Positions 1 through 7,964 of a stretch of DNA of 57,213 nt are shown piece by piece. The DNA is from Nitrososphaerota archaeon (lineage in GTDB: Archaea; Thermoproteota; Nitrososphaeria; Nitrososphaerales; Nitrosopumilaceae). Where the stretch lies: NCBI GenBank assembly GCA_028867785.1, contig JAGWFS010000014.1, positions 1 to 57,213 on the forward strand, read 5' to 3'. A program made the position numbers and the translations under genes. Position 1 is the first letter of the stretch. Each line of letters starts with the position of its first letter. The notes beneath the pieces were generated by a model. That model saw only the letters and a program-made list of their open reading frames with translations. It was not told the DNA's origin and ran no database searches.

Positions 1-171
1 TTTGATTCAAAGTCCATGTTACATTCTGCACATCTGATCTTGTTCTCTTTCCTTATGCTATCCATGAATTACGTTATCCTAGGTCCGATAAAAATAAACT
101 CTAACAGTTCAATTTTTAATTCGACAATTTGGAAAAATCTATTTAACATATGGTTTGGAACTGTTAAAACC

Positions 172-909
172 ATGGCGATGGAAGCTGTTCAATATCCAAA
201 GAAAGTTGCGCTGGGAGCCGGAATAATAGGAGGAATCGCAGGTGGGGCTGTAATGTATGGAATAATGAGTATAGTGATGACACAGATAGGAATGGGAGCA
301 AATTGTTTTGCTATTATAATGGGTCTTGTCACTGGAGAATCCTATGAAAATGCGCTAGGTCCTGGAATTACAGCACACTTTCTCACAAGCATTGCAATAG
401 GTGTAGCATTTGGTGCAATAATTACTACCAAGAAATTTCAGATTAGAGGGTTTGGCAAGGGAATAGGTTTAGGAGTTGCTACTGGCGTTATTGCCTATGT
501 CGTAATCTTTCTACCAATTGCCATGACAGCCCTTCCGCCACACATGATGGATATAATGAAGATGATGCCTATGGGAAACATGGAAGGCAGTATGCAAGGA
601 AGCATGCAAAGTAATTCCATGAATGAACAATCATCTATGCAAGGTAATTCAATGAGCCGAGGACAGATGAGTAATAATTCAGAGATGAATCAGCAAGGAA
701 CAATGGCAGGAAATAATATGCAAGGCAAAGGTGTCATGGATGAAAAGATGAAGATGGAACAAATGGACAAGATGATTACAGAACAGACTCAAAAACTATT
801 TCCAATGATCTTGGCAGGATCGCTTGTATCGCATATTGCTTTTGGTGCTGCACTTGGAGCAGTAGTTACACCCATAGTGAAAAGAACAGCACAAAGATCT
901 GGAAGATAA
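172..909 (+). CDS. Membrane protein with methionine-rich loop
   Basis: Unrecognised integral membrane protein. I prefer the ATG at 172, about 30 bases after a TATA-like CTATTTAAC; an in-frame ATG at 16 would add about 50 residues. Three or four glycine-rich hydrophobic segments are visible, for example around AGIIGGIAGGAVMYG and GVATGVIAYVVIFLP, with a last one near the C-terminus. Between the last two lies a loop of about 90 residues dominated by Met, Gln, Asn and Ser (MMPMGNMEGSMQGSM, EKMKMEQMDKM). Spaced methionines of this type bind Cu(I) in known copper proteins, so a metal role is inferred, not shown. It is followed by a convergent HxlR regulator and a redox gene set. Confidence 0.6.
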   Translation: MAMEAVQYPKKVALGAGIIGGIAGGAVMYGIMSIVMTQIGMGANCFAIIMGLVTGESYENALGPGITAHFLTSIAIGVAFGAIITTKKFQIRGFGKGIGLGVATGVIAYVVIFLPIAMTALPPHMMDIMKMMPMGNMEGSMQGSMQSNSMNEQSSMQGNSMSRGQMSNNSEMNQQGTMAGNNMQGKGVMDEKMKMEQMDKMITEQTQKLFPMILAGSLVSHIAFGAALGAVVTPIVKRTAQRSGR

Positions 910-923
910 ATATCATACAAATT

Positions 924-1280
924 TTATCGCTTTGCCTTACATGAGCATTCTGTGACAACCGCGCCTCTTCTTGATGCAGCCCACTGCAATAATGGAATTA
1001 TCAAATGATATAGTCTGTCCCCTTCATCAGTAAGCCTGTATTCAATTCTTGGAAGTTTTTCGTCAAAGATCTTTCTATTTATCAACCCATTTGATTGCAA
1101 TTCGTTTAAGGTATTTGTAAGAGATTTTGCAGTGATTCCCTTCAACTCTCTTCTTAGTTCGTTGAACCTGATGCTTTTGTGATTGCCTATTTCGTTTATC
1201 ACAAGCAAAGACCATTTTTTACTTATTATGTCAATGACTCCTTGTAGGGGACAGAATAGAACGATGCTTTCCTTTTTCAT
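924..1280 (-). CDS. HxlR-family winged-helix regulator 1
   Basis: HxlR/DUF24 transcription factor of about 118 residues; the ATG at 1280 fits the family better than an upstream TTG at 1295. The core matches the family: CPLQGVIDIISKKWSLLVI, then a recognition-helix region (ITAKSLTNTLNELQ) and a wing ending in PRIEYRLTDEG. An N-terminal Cys just before PLQG and a C-terminal CSC motif are shared with the second HxlR protein at 3252. Conserved N-terminal Cys residues act as redox sensors in several HxlR proteins (YodB, HypR), so thiol sensing is plausible. It is divergent from the thioredoxin-fold gene at 1338 and probably controls it from the short shared promoter. Confidence 0.85.
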   Translation of the reverse strand: MKKESIVLFCPLQGVIDIISKKWSLLVINEIGNHKSIRFNELRRELKGITAKSLTNTLNELQSNGLINRKIFDEKLPRIEYRLTDEGDRLYHLIIPLLQWAASRRGAVVTECSCKAKR

Positions 1281-1297
1281 ACTGGTATCGTACAATA

Positions 1298-1315
1298 TAC
1301 TTCACAACTTAAGTA
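1298..1315. promoter_or_regulatory. Candidate HxlR operator (TACTT-N8-AAGTA)
   Basis: Perfect inverted repeat TACTT/AAGTA with an 8-base spacer in the intergenic region between the divergent HxlR gene and the thioredoxin-fold gene. HxlR-family operators often carry TACT...AGTA half-sites (known for YodB), so the match is suggestive. No binding data. Confidence 0.4.
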
Positions 1316-1337
1316 GTTTCTTTTGTATACTAATAAC

Positions 1338-1607
1338 ATGACAGAAAATCATACATTTGAAATATTCTCCGCAAACTGTCCGCTGTGCAGAAATATTGAG
1401 ATTAGAACGCATGAAGGATGCAACCAGACAACCTATGATGTGAACAACATGACTGCAGAAATCAGAGAAAAGATGGAAAAGTATGGGATAAAGGCTGTTC
1501 CTACCACAGTTATAGACGGCAAGTACAAGATAGTAGGAACACCTGATTTTCCTCTAGCATGCGGTGAAGATCTGTTCAAAAAGCTTCAAAAAGAATATTC
1601 TCTATGA
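1338..1607 (+). CDS. Thioredoxin/glutaredoxin-fold protein (CPLC)
   Basis: Small thioredoxin-fold protein of about 89 residues (ATG at 1338; an in-frame TTG at 1323 is possible). It has the redox motif CPLC near the N-terminus, a second Cys in HEGC, and the cis-proline region AVPTTVIDGKYKIVG that marks thioredoxin-like folds. Length and motif resemble the small glutaredoxin-like proteins of archaea. It is divergent from HxlR regulator 1 and lies upstream of a Cys-bearing membrane protein, so it likely reduces thiols or metal-bound cysteines in the same module. The substrate is unknown. Confidence 0.75.
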   Translation: MTENHTFEIFSANCPLCRNIEIRTHEGCNQTTYDVNNMTAEIREKMEKYGIKAVPTTVIDGKYKIVGTPDFPLACGEDLFKKLQKEYSL

Positions 1608-1644
1608 CTACAGGAATATGAGATAGAGGATCTAGGATGCCATC

Positions 1645-2073
1645 TTGAGAAACTTTCGAAGTACGTGTGCCTGTGCCTCTGGTGGAATAGGAATATGTCT
1701 TTGTACAATTTTCATGAGCTTTGGTATAGTTAGTTCTGCTGTAGTAGGAGCAGCAAAAAATGCTAATGATATATCCAATATGGGAAATATGGCTGGCATG
1801 ACTACGGTATCACAGAATATCATCGTGACATTCTTCTCTGGCTTCTGGGGAGAAGTAATTTTGCTGCTTTCATTTGGTACAATGTTTGCTGGAATATGGT
1901 TTAGTGGTAACAGAAAGATTCTACCAGTTTCAGTTGTTGGTGTTATAACACTATATGTTAGCATGTATGCATATTTTTCAATTAGTCTAGAAATTATTGG
2001 CGGTATCGTGTTGGCTTTTGCATACGCATCAGCTTACAGTAGAAGAGTTGCAAGGACACTAAAACTAGCATAA
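1645..2073 (+). CDS. Small Cys-bearing integral membrane protein
   Basis: Hypothetical membrane protein of 142 residues beginning with TTG; the frame is closed just upstream by TAG at 1633, so no earlier start exists. The N-terminus has Cys in TCACASGGIGICLC at the beginning of a hydrophobic segment; three further hydrophobic segments follow (FFSGFWGEVILLLSFGTMF, ILPVSVVGVITLYVSMYAY, IIGGIVLAFAYASAY). The loop has a short Met/Asn patch (NMGNMAGM). Paired Cys in the first helix recall small metal-transport membrane proteins (MerT/MerC type), but I see no decisive family match. It follows the CPLC protein by 37 bases and may be cotranscribed. Confidence 0.55.
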   Translation: MRNFRSTCACASGGIGICLCTIFMSFGIVSSAVVGAAKNANDISNMGNMAGMTTVSQNIIVTFFSGFWGEVILLLSFGTMFAGIWFSGNRKILPVSVVGVITLYVSMYAYFSISLEIIGGIVLAFAYASAYSRRVARTLKLA

Positions 2074-2174
2074 GCTTCAAAATTATTTAGTTAAGGTAAC
2101 CTCTAGATACGAATGAAAACAACAATATTGCGTGATTTGTAGGGATTAATTTCTTGTCATGTCAATTGATTATT

Positions 2175-2657
2175 CTACATTTTACATGCAATCTTGACAT
2201 TCTTTGAGGTATAATACAATGAAATCCCCAAGGCAACAATTGCAGCTAACTTTAATTCTAATCCCTGAAAAGGAAATAATGCTAATGCTCCTCCCAAACC
2301 AAAGACGCCAAGGAGAGGGGCAGTACAAACAGGGCATCCTGACGCTACTACACCAGTGAATGCACTACATGCACTAGAACCTGCACCCTTTTTGAAACCC
2401 AGACTCCCTGTCATTTGTTTTCTGCAAAGAATCAATGCTGTGTTTAATCCTGTTAGTATTGCTATGATAAATCCCATGGTAACGGTAGTGACAGTGAAAG
2501 GCACTCCATACATTTGGATGTATTTTGGCAATGGAGTAGGCGTAAAATCAAATGTAAGTGACCAAAACAGTGCACCTAGTGCTATTGAAATTATTACAAA
2601 CGTTGTAGCGAACATCGGTTTTCTTAACACTTTGCCAACAGGACTCATCGTACTCAT
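2175..2657 (-). CDS. Membrane protein with GCPVCTAP motif
   Basis: Integral membrane protein of 160 residues; the start at 2657 overlaps the stop of the upstream thioredoxin gene as ATGA, which supports it over the longer reading to 2702. Hydrophobic segments lie at FATTFVIISIALGALFW, FTVTTVTMGFIIAIL, and two near the C-terminus. Cys residues are concentrated in the middle: LCRKQ, SACSAF and VASGCPVCTAPLLG, the last inside or next to a helix. A CPxC pair in a membrane setting next to a thioredoxin suggests disulfide relay or metal transport, as in CcdA- or Mer-like systems; this is inference. Operon with 2654-3031 and 3032-3193. Confidence 0.65.
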   Translation of the reverse strand: MSTMSPVGKVLRKPMFATTFVIISIALGALFWSLTFDFTPTPLPKYIQMYGVPFTVTTVTMGFIIAILTGLNTALILCRKQMTGSLGFKKGAGSSACSAFTGVVASGCPVCTAPLLGVFGLGGALALFPFQGLELKLAAIVALGISLYYTSKNVKIACKM

Positions 2658-3031
2658 TTTACTGACACTTCCTTTGATAATGATGAGCTTTGTTGAATAC
2701 AAGCAGGAATAGCGGCTAGCATCTTGTCTAATTCTGAGACAAGTTTTTCCTTTGTCATGTATCCGACAAGTTCTCCTATGTTTCTACCGTCACAGAACAT
2801 CTTAAGAACTGGAATGCCCATAACACCATTTGTCTGTGCAATATCCTCATGTTCTTCAACATTTACCTTGGCAAACACTAACTTTCCTTCATACTGTTTT
2901 GAAACTTCTTCAAATACAGGCATTAGTTTCATGCACCAAGGGCACCAGGGAGCCCAGAACTCAACTATTACAGGATTTTTTGATGATATTACTTTGTCCT
3001 GCCAGTCATCTGAAATCTCAATCGTTGTCAA
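2654..3031 (-). CDS. Thioredoxin (WCPWC active site)
   Basis: Thioredoxin of about 125 residues. The active site is WAPWCPWCMKLMPVF rather than the usual WCGPC, and the cis-Pro region is GVMGIPVLKMFCDG. The start is a TTG immediately after the TAA of the upstream Cys-rich miniprotein, in the same frame. The last residues overlap the start of the GCPVC membrane protein by four bases. The C-terminal end adds a Cys (IPACIQQ). The tight coupling suggests the three genes act together in a thiol-transfer chain. Confidence 0.88.
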   Translation of the reverse strand: MTTIEISDDWQDKVISSKNPVIVEFWAPWCPWCMKLMPVFEEVSKQYEGKLVFAKVNVEEHEDIAQTNGVMGIPVLKMFCDGRNIGELVGYMTKEKLVSELDKMLAAIPACIQQSSSLSKEVSVK

Positions 3032-3193
3032 TTAACAACACCTCACGGCATGTTTTGTAATCTCTCTTGAGCAGCTCTGGTGTTTGTTGCAGTAATCCTC
3101 GCATTGTTGTGCTAATTTAGGATCCTTGTATCCAAAGCCACATGCATCACACAGATACAATTTCTGATCTGATTCTGTTAATTCTTTTACCAT
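3032..3193 (-). CDS. Cys-rich miniprotein (CDACG)
   Basis: Protein of about 53 residues (ATG at 3193). It has CDACGFGY followed by QQCEDYCNKHQSCS and a terminal CC, six to seven cysteines in all, likely a zinc-binding or metal-binding unit. Reading runs directly into the thioredoxin gene: the TAA stop is followed without a gap by the in-frame TTG start. First gene of the minus-strand trio, divergent from HxlR regulator 2. I do not recognise a named family with certainty. Confidence 0.65.
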   Translation of the reverse strand: MVKELTESDQKLYLCDACGFGYKDPKLAQQCEDYCNKHQSCSREITKHAVRCC

Positions 3194-3239
3194 GTTATCA
3201 CTATAAAATTCAAAGTATTTAAAATACAAAGTTCGTAGT

Positions 3240-3253
3240 ATAGTAGTTACTAT
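3240..3253. promoter_or_regulatory. Palindrome at start of HxlR regulator 2
   Basis: Perfect inverted repeat ATAGTA-GT-TACTAT whose right arm overlaps the ATG of the HxlR gene (3252). The position between two divergent genes suggests an autoregulatory operator controlling the thioredoxin operon as well. The half-site resembles the TACT/AGTA type seen upstream of HxlR regulator 1. Confidence 0.45.
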
Positions 3254-3611
3254 GAAACACCAAAGTAATGCAATCTGTTTGTGTCCTCTAGATGGTGTGA
3301 TAGATACAATTGGAAAAAAATGGGGTTTATTGATAATAAACGAAATTGGTAATCACGGAAAACTTAGATACAATGAATTAATGTCAGAGCTGAAAGGAAT
3401 AAGCCCTTCAACTCTTGCTTCAATGCTAAAGGATTTGGAAAAAGAAGATCTTATCCAAAAAGAAGTTTTCAGAGAGATTCCTCCAAGAGTAGAATATTCA
3501 TTATCAAGTAGGGGCAGGGAACTCAGAGAAGCAATCATTCCTTTACTAAAATGGGCAACAAAAAAAGGCAATTACAAAGTACACTGCACTTGCAGTCTTG
3601 TTAAAATATAG
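3252..3611 (+). CDS. HxlR-family winged-helix regulator 2
   Basis: HxlR-type regulator of 119 residues, a paralog of the one at 924-1280: CPLDGVIDTIGKKWGLLII, ISPSTLASMLKDLEKEDL and PRVEYSLSSRGREL match the same segments. It also keeps the N-terminal Cys and a C-terminal CTC motif. It is divergent from the Cys-rich/thioredoxin/membrane operon with a palindrome over its start codon, so it most likely senses thiol or metal stress and controls that operon and itself. Confidence 0.85.
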   Translation: MKHQSNAICLCPLDGVIDTIGKKWGLLIINEIGNHGKLRYNELMSELKGISPSTLASMLKDLEKEDLIQKEVFREIPPRVEYSLSSRGRELREAIIPLLKWATKKGNYKVHCTCSLVKI

Positions 3612-3728
3612 CATAAACTGATTCTAACGAATAAACTAAGGCCCAAAATTGTACCAGGTTATGGTGTTTGTTCACCTAGATTAATCACTTCCACCTTAGT
3701 TCTTTTTAAGACATGTTTCATTTCAAGC

Positions 3729-6212
3729 ATGGAGTCAGGACGGTCTGCCATTACAGTACTTGGATTTGATGACAACGGAAGAGCAGTAGGCATACCAAGA
3801 GAGGACCAGATACACACAGGAATCTTCGGCGAGGTAGGATCTGGAAAAAGTACTGTAGATACAATCATGATAAACCAGAACATAAACCGGGAAGAAGGAT
3901 TTCTTGTCCTTGACCCACACGGCTCGCTTGCACAGGACATCTTGCGGATGATTCCTGATTCCAAAAAGGATCGTGTAATCTACATAAGTCTTGATGCTGT
4001 AAGACAGTGGGGCAAAACTGTAAAGATAAACCCGCTTGAGGTCAAGGGAGATGACCGGTACGTTGTTGTAATGAACCTTGTAAACGCACTTCGAAACATT
4101 TACCGGGATTCCTGGGGTCCGCAGCTTGAGGCATTGCTAAGAAATGGTGCAAACGCACTGGTTGAGATTGAAGGTTCCACCCTCAGAGACCTAGTAAAGA
4201 TAATAACAGATGACAGGATGCGTTCTATTTTTCTCTCCAAGGTTGCAAACCGTGACGTGAGACACTTTTGGAACGTGCTTTTTCCACAACAATACCAAAG
4301 GGATGCGGGACGCTCTGCATACAACAAGCTTGACAAGATCCTGTCAACCCCGCAGGTTGCAGCGATGCTGGACGCATCCCAGTCCACGATTGACTTTGCT
4401 GATATAATGGAATCTGGCAAGTGGGTGATAATTGATTTGTCAAGCGGCGGCTCCGACGACGTGATATCGTTTGTTGGAACCATACTTATCAACATGGTCT
4501 ACGTGGAAGCAAAAAAGAGATTTGGCAGAACTGATTGTATCCAAAAACCATTCTTCATGTATGTAGACGAGGCCCATCTCTTTGCACCCTTTGCCCTCCG
4601 AGAATTACTAAACACAATGAGGAAGGCAAACGTCAAGGTTACAATCACATCGCAGACTATCAACACGTTCCCGCGCGAGTTTGCAAAGGAGATATCCGCG
4701 CTTGTGCGGACAATTGTCTGCTTCAAGGTTGATACGGAAACTGCAACCATGTTCAAGACCGTGATGCCTGTACCGGTAGAAACCCTGACATCCATGACAC
4801 ACGGAAGATTTGCATTTTATTCACAGGGACACACACCGCTGTCTGGACTACTCAGAGTATTTCCAATAGTTGACAGGAAAAGGGACTGGAGGGGGCTTGC
4901 AAGATATAGTGTTGAAAAATATGGCGAGTCTACATCGCTTGAGAAATACATCGTACCTACAAAGACACAAAATGACGCACCGCAAGTAACTCCTCTTGAA
5001 GCTACAATCTTGCTTTTGTTGTACAACGAAAATAGGGATATGACAAAAGATGAGATCTACGATCTCATTTCTAAAATGTTTCAGGTAGAAAAGCGAGTTG
5101 TGTTTGAAAAGCTCGACGATATTTTGGTAAACCAATTGAGGCTAGTTGAACGAAAAAATATTACAATATCTGACGGGGATGAAAAACTTGACACACGTTA
5201 TGTATTATCAGGTCTTGCATACAACAGCTTTTTCTCACAGGCTGCAGTGGGAAGGCGAGCAGGCTCTCCCCTGCACCTTGGTACCATATTTATGATAATG
5301 AGATTGCAGCAAAAGGCATTCAAGTTCTGCATTCCAGACCTTGGAGAACGAGGAGCACAAAGACCGGATCTTTTGATCTTTGAGCCACAGAGCACAGAGG
5401 AGCAAAGCAAGAAAACATCGTACGACCCTCTGTACTGGTCTGAAAAGATAATTGCAGTAGAGGTAGAGACAGATCCGACAAAACACGAATCGCAGCTAGT
5501 TGAAAATTTTAGAAAAAATTTCGAGCTTGGCTACGACGTATGGTTTGTAGTGTTTTCTCAAAAGCATAAACAGTACATCATGGATACGATGAACAAAAAT
5601 GGAATTGCCAAACAGTTCTACAATATAACACTTGTTCCACAGGAATCAGTAGAGCGCCTCTCCAACGTACAGAACAACTCTGTTGTCAATCTCACAAGAG
5701 AGGAACTTGAGGTATACAATGCTCTCAAAGATGGGGGAACGGTACCATGGATTGCGGAAAAAACACGTTTTTCGTCATATGATGTAATGGGCATACTGTG
5801 GAAGCTTGAACAAAAACAAGTGGTTGAACGTGGATATGCTGAGACAAAGAACACAGAATATAATTTTGTATCAGGAAGGAAAGTAACGGAGAACAAAAGG
5901 GAGGAATATTTTGTACCAACAGAAGAAGGTAGAAAACTTGTAGAGTCATCGCAAAGATCTGAAAGTGTGACAGATAACATGGCAGAAACTCGAGAAAATA
6001 AAGAATTGATGGTAGCAGAAAATAACAAAAACGTCGTGGAGAAACCCATCTTACAGGAAGGATTTGACCTTTCCATCCTTAACGATCAAGGATTACGAGA
6101 TCTTGTTTTGCATCCAAAGTATGGAAGTTTTGCAAAAAAACTTCTTGAAAACCGTGGATATTATGTCTCAATAAAGAATGGAGAAGTAAGACTGAGAAAG
6201 AAGCAGTTTTGA
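3729..6212 (+). CDS. VirD4/HerA-like ATPase with C-terminal nuclease-like domain
   Basis: Large ATPase of 827 residues related to TraG/VirD4 coupling proteins and HerA. Walker A GEVGSGKST is at residues 34-42, Walker B FMYVDEAH near 277, and a sensor-like TSQT follows. The N-terminus lacks membrane segments. After about residue 420 come winged-helix-like segments, then RPDLLIF (about 545) and IAVEVETD (about 576), spacing and residues that resemble a PD-(D/E)xK nuclease core of the ExE type or the related Replic_Relax fold. The far C-terminus has another winged-helix-like stretch. The neighbouring integrase suggests a DNA-transfer or maintenance role in an integrated element. The nuclease call is inference. 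Confidence 0.75.
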   Translation: MESGRSAITVLGFDDNGRAVGIPREDQIHTGIFGEVGSGKSTVDTIMINQNINREEGFLVLDPHGSLAQDILRMIPDSKKDRVIYISLDAVRQWGKTVKINPLEVKGDDRYVVVMNLVNALRNIYRDSWGPQLEALLRNGANALVEIEGSTLRDLVKIITDDRMRSIFLSKVANRDVRHFWNVLFPQQYQRDAGRSAYNKLDKILSTPQVAAMLDASQSTIDFADIMESGKWVIIDLSSGGSDDVISFVGTILINMVYVEAKKRFGRTDCIQKPFFMYVDEAHLFAPFALRELLNTMRKANVKVTITSQTINTFPREFAKEISALVRTIVCFKVDTETATMFKTVMPVPVETLTSMTHGRFAFYSQGHTPLSGLLRVFPIVDRKRDWRGLARYSVEKYGESTSLEKYIVPTKTQNDAPQVTPLEATILLLLYNENRDMTKDEIYDLISKMFQVEKRVVFEKLDDILVNQLRLVERKNITISDGDEKLDTRYVLSGLAYNSFFSQAAVGRRAGSPLHLGTIFMIMRLQQKAFKFCIPDLGERGAQRPDLLIFEPQSTEEQSKKTSYDPLYWSEKIIAVEVETDPTKHESQLVENFRKNFELGYDVWFVVFSQKHKQYIMDTMNKNGIAKQFYNITLVPQESVERLSNVQNNSVVNLTREELEVYNALKDGGTVPWIAEKTRFSSYDVMGILWKLEQKQVVERGYAETKNTEYNFVSGRKVTENKREEYFVPTEEGRKLVESSQRSESVTDNMAETRENKELMVAENNKNVVEKPILQEGFDLSILNDQGLRDLVLHPKYGSFAKKLLENRGYYVSIKNGEVRLRKKQF

Positions 6213-6250
6213 GATCGGGGGCTTAAATTCGCTGCTAATTTTGTATAACA

Positions 6251-6487
6251 GTGCATACAGCAAAACATCCAACAAAGATAACAGGTGGTATCACAAGTCT
6301 TGCAGATTTGAAGAGTATGGCCACAAGGCTGCTGCCAGCAACCAGTGCATTGCGAATGTTGATACTATCAGAGCCCGACATCTTGCCCCGAAGTGAAGTA
6401 ATGGCAAAGCTTGAGATCTTTTTAAGACTGCTTTACCAGGAACTGGCAGACGGTTATACTGTACGACTGACCAATATCATGAATTGA
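6251..6487 (+). CDS. Small hypothetical protein
   Basis: Protein of 78 residues starting with GTG, 38 bases after the ATPase gene on the same strand. No recognised motif; the sequence is mostly helical in character (LKSMATRLLPATSALRMLIL, MAKLEIFLRLLYQELADGY). Position suggests a partner of the ATPase, but no function can be assigned. Confidence 0.5.
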   Translation: MHTAKHPTKITGGITSLADLKSMATRLLPATSALRMLILSEPDILPRSEVMAKLEIFLRLLYQELADGYTVRLTNIMN

Positions 6488-6563
6488 TTTGGTAATGCGC
6501 TTGCCAAAAGTTGTGAGGAATCAATCTGGAAAAACTATGATAACTTTTTATCTGAAAATGACG

Positions 6564-6659
6564 TAATGGGCTCAGTTGTCACGATATTCATCATCGTGAC
6601 ACTCAGAACAGGATTGTATAGCCCGTTCTGTATTCCTTTTTTCTCATCATGGCCCATTA
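6564..6659. repeat. Nested inverted repeats between convergent genes
   Basis: Outer arms TAATGGGC (6564-6571) and GCCCATTA (6652-6659); inner perfect hairpin GTCACGAT (6578-6585) / ATCGTGAC (6593-6600) with a 7-base loop, flanked on both sides by CTCAG. Lies between the ATPase/small-protein end and the integrase end. It could be a bidirectional terminator or a recombination/transfer site. Confidence 0.5.
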
Positions 6660-7952
6660 TTACAACAACGGCAGTTTTATGATGGCCTCATCAGGTGGAA
6701 GAGGGGACACAAACTCCCAGCCTTGATTGAGCCATCCCTTCACTTCCTGCATTGAGACTACCTTCTGCCTGTTCCCGTTGAGCCCAAGTGCCTCTGCTGA
6801 CTTTTTCTTGAGAAGTTCCTGAATCTGTTCGACCGAGAATTTTGAGAGATCACCAAATTTTTCGATCTCCTCCTTTGTGTATCCGGCAATTGTAAGAAAT
6901 TGCAGGTTGAAGGTTTCAAGCACCCTGTCGTGGCTTGATGTCCCGTTGCCAGATGTAACTAGATTTTTTGAACCCTTGGCATATGATGCCCGCATCCTTT
7001 CAACAATATCAGGCGGCAATCCCTTGTTTACGGTATAAACATGCTCAATGTCGCCAGTGTGACCCATCCAGAAAACTCGCCAGTCACGAATTACAAGACC
7101 CTCGCTTTCAGCAACCATCAATCTGGTATCAAAATATCTTCGAAAGACATATGGTCGCCACTCAAAGCCGGCATTTCGTATTGCTTTTCTCATCAGGTCA
7201 CCTACGTTGGTTGATCTAATATGGCGGCCCACCTTCCAGGGATTGGAATCATGGGCAGTGATGATGGGAGAGTCGGAAGTTATCTTCTGTCCTTCCCTAA
7301 TTCTCTGTTCAAGATATTGTGCAAGGTAGTCGCATCCTTGCTTGGCAAGAAAGTTGGAATACTGGTGTCCTGCCTTTGAAAGATTTCTTCTAACTATTAC
7401 TATAGTTGGGACAGTCTCAAACTCTACTGTATCATTATTGATCCGCATCTCAGGAATATCACGCACCTTGAGTCCATCACGCCCAAGAAAATCGCCAAGC
7501 ACATGTATCCTAAAGCCACAGAATGCGACAAGAGTGAGTGCAACCTTTGCCCTGATGTCTGCTACATCAAGAATCTTGGCAAGCTCCTCCTGTGTGGGAA
7601 CGCGTTCGTTCTCGTATTTTGTATTGTGATTTGCGCCAGCAATCCTGATGCGTTTTGTGATTTCAATATCATTAAAGGACCACCAGCTCTTCAGCGCCAT
7701 GACATACTTTTCGATGTTGGTGCCAGCACTGTTCTTTGATTCAAAATGCGAGATGATGTCAAGCAAAAAGTTGGTAGCCGTTTTTACATCCATCTGCGCA
7801 AGTTCTGCAGGCGTGGTACCAAAATTTTTGCAGACGTGTCCGACCCGCCTGTAGCACTCTGATGCATTGGCTATGCTTCCGCGCTCGATATTTTCCACCC
7901 ACCGTCGGTACTGCATGTCGTCTAGCAGGTGCCTGTAAGGTGAGCGTTTCAT
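6660..7952 (-). CDS. Tyrosine recombinase (integrase) of the left element
   Basis: Tyrosine integrase of about 430 residues; ATG at 7952 preferred over TTG at 7964. The N-terminal SAM-like domain is followed by the catalytic domain: Arg in FCGFRIHVLG, box II YVFRRYFDTR (Tyr in place of the usual His of HxxR), FWMGHTG, and the nucleophile Tyr in HVYTVNK. The gene lies just downstream of the 3' end of tRNA-Leu on the same strand, the usual arrangement for elements inserted in a tRNA gene. The element therefore extends leftward and probably includes the ATPase gene and perhaps the thiol module. Confidence 0.88.
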   Translation of the reverse strand: MKRSPYRHLLDDMQYRRWVENIERGSIANASECYRRVGHVCKNFGTTPAELAQMDVKTATNFLLDIISHFESKNSAGTNIEKYVMALKSWWSFNDIEITKRIRIAGANHNTKYENERVPTQEELAKILDVADIRAKVALTLVAFCGFRIHVLGDFLGRDGLKVRDIPEMRINNDTVEFETVPTIVIVRRNLSKAGHQYSNFLAKQGCDYLAQYLEQRIREGQKITSDSPIITAHDSNPWKVGRHIRSTNVGDLMRKAIRNAGFEWRPYVFRRYFDTRLMVAESEGLVIRDWRVFWMGHTGDIEHVYTVNKGLPPDIVERMRASYAKGSKNLVTSGNGTSSHDRVLETFNLQFLTIAGYTKEEIEKFGDLSKFSVEQIQELLKKKSAEALGLNGNRQKVVSMQEVKGWLNQGWEFVSPLPPDEAIIKLPLL

Positions 7953-7964
7953 GGAGAGTATCAA

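Noticed and set aside
1632-1964. Minus-strand frame of 110 codons
   Set aside because: Complement of the 142-residue membrane protein; lacks the hydrophobic pattern and a plausible start context.
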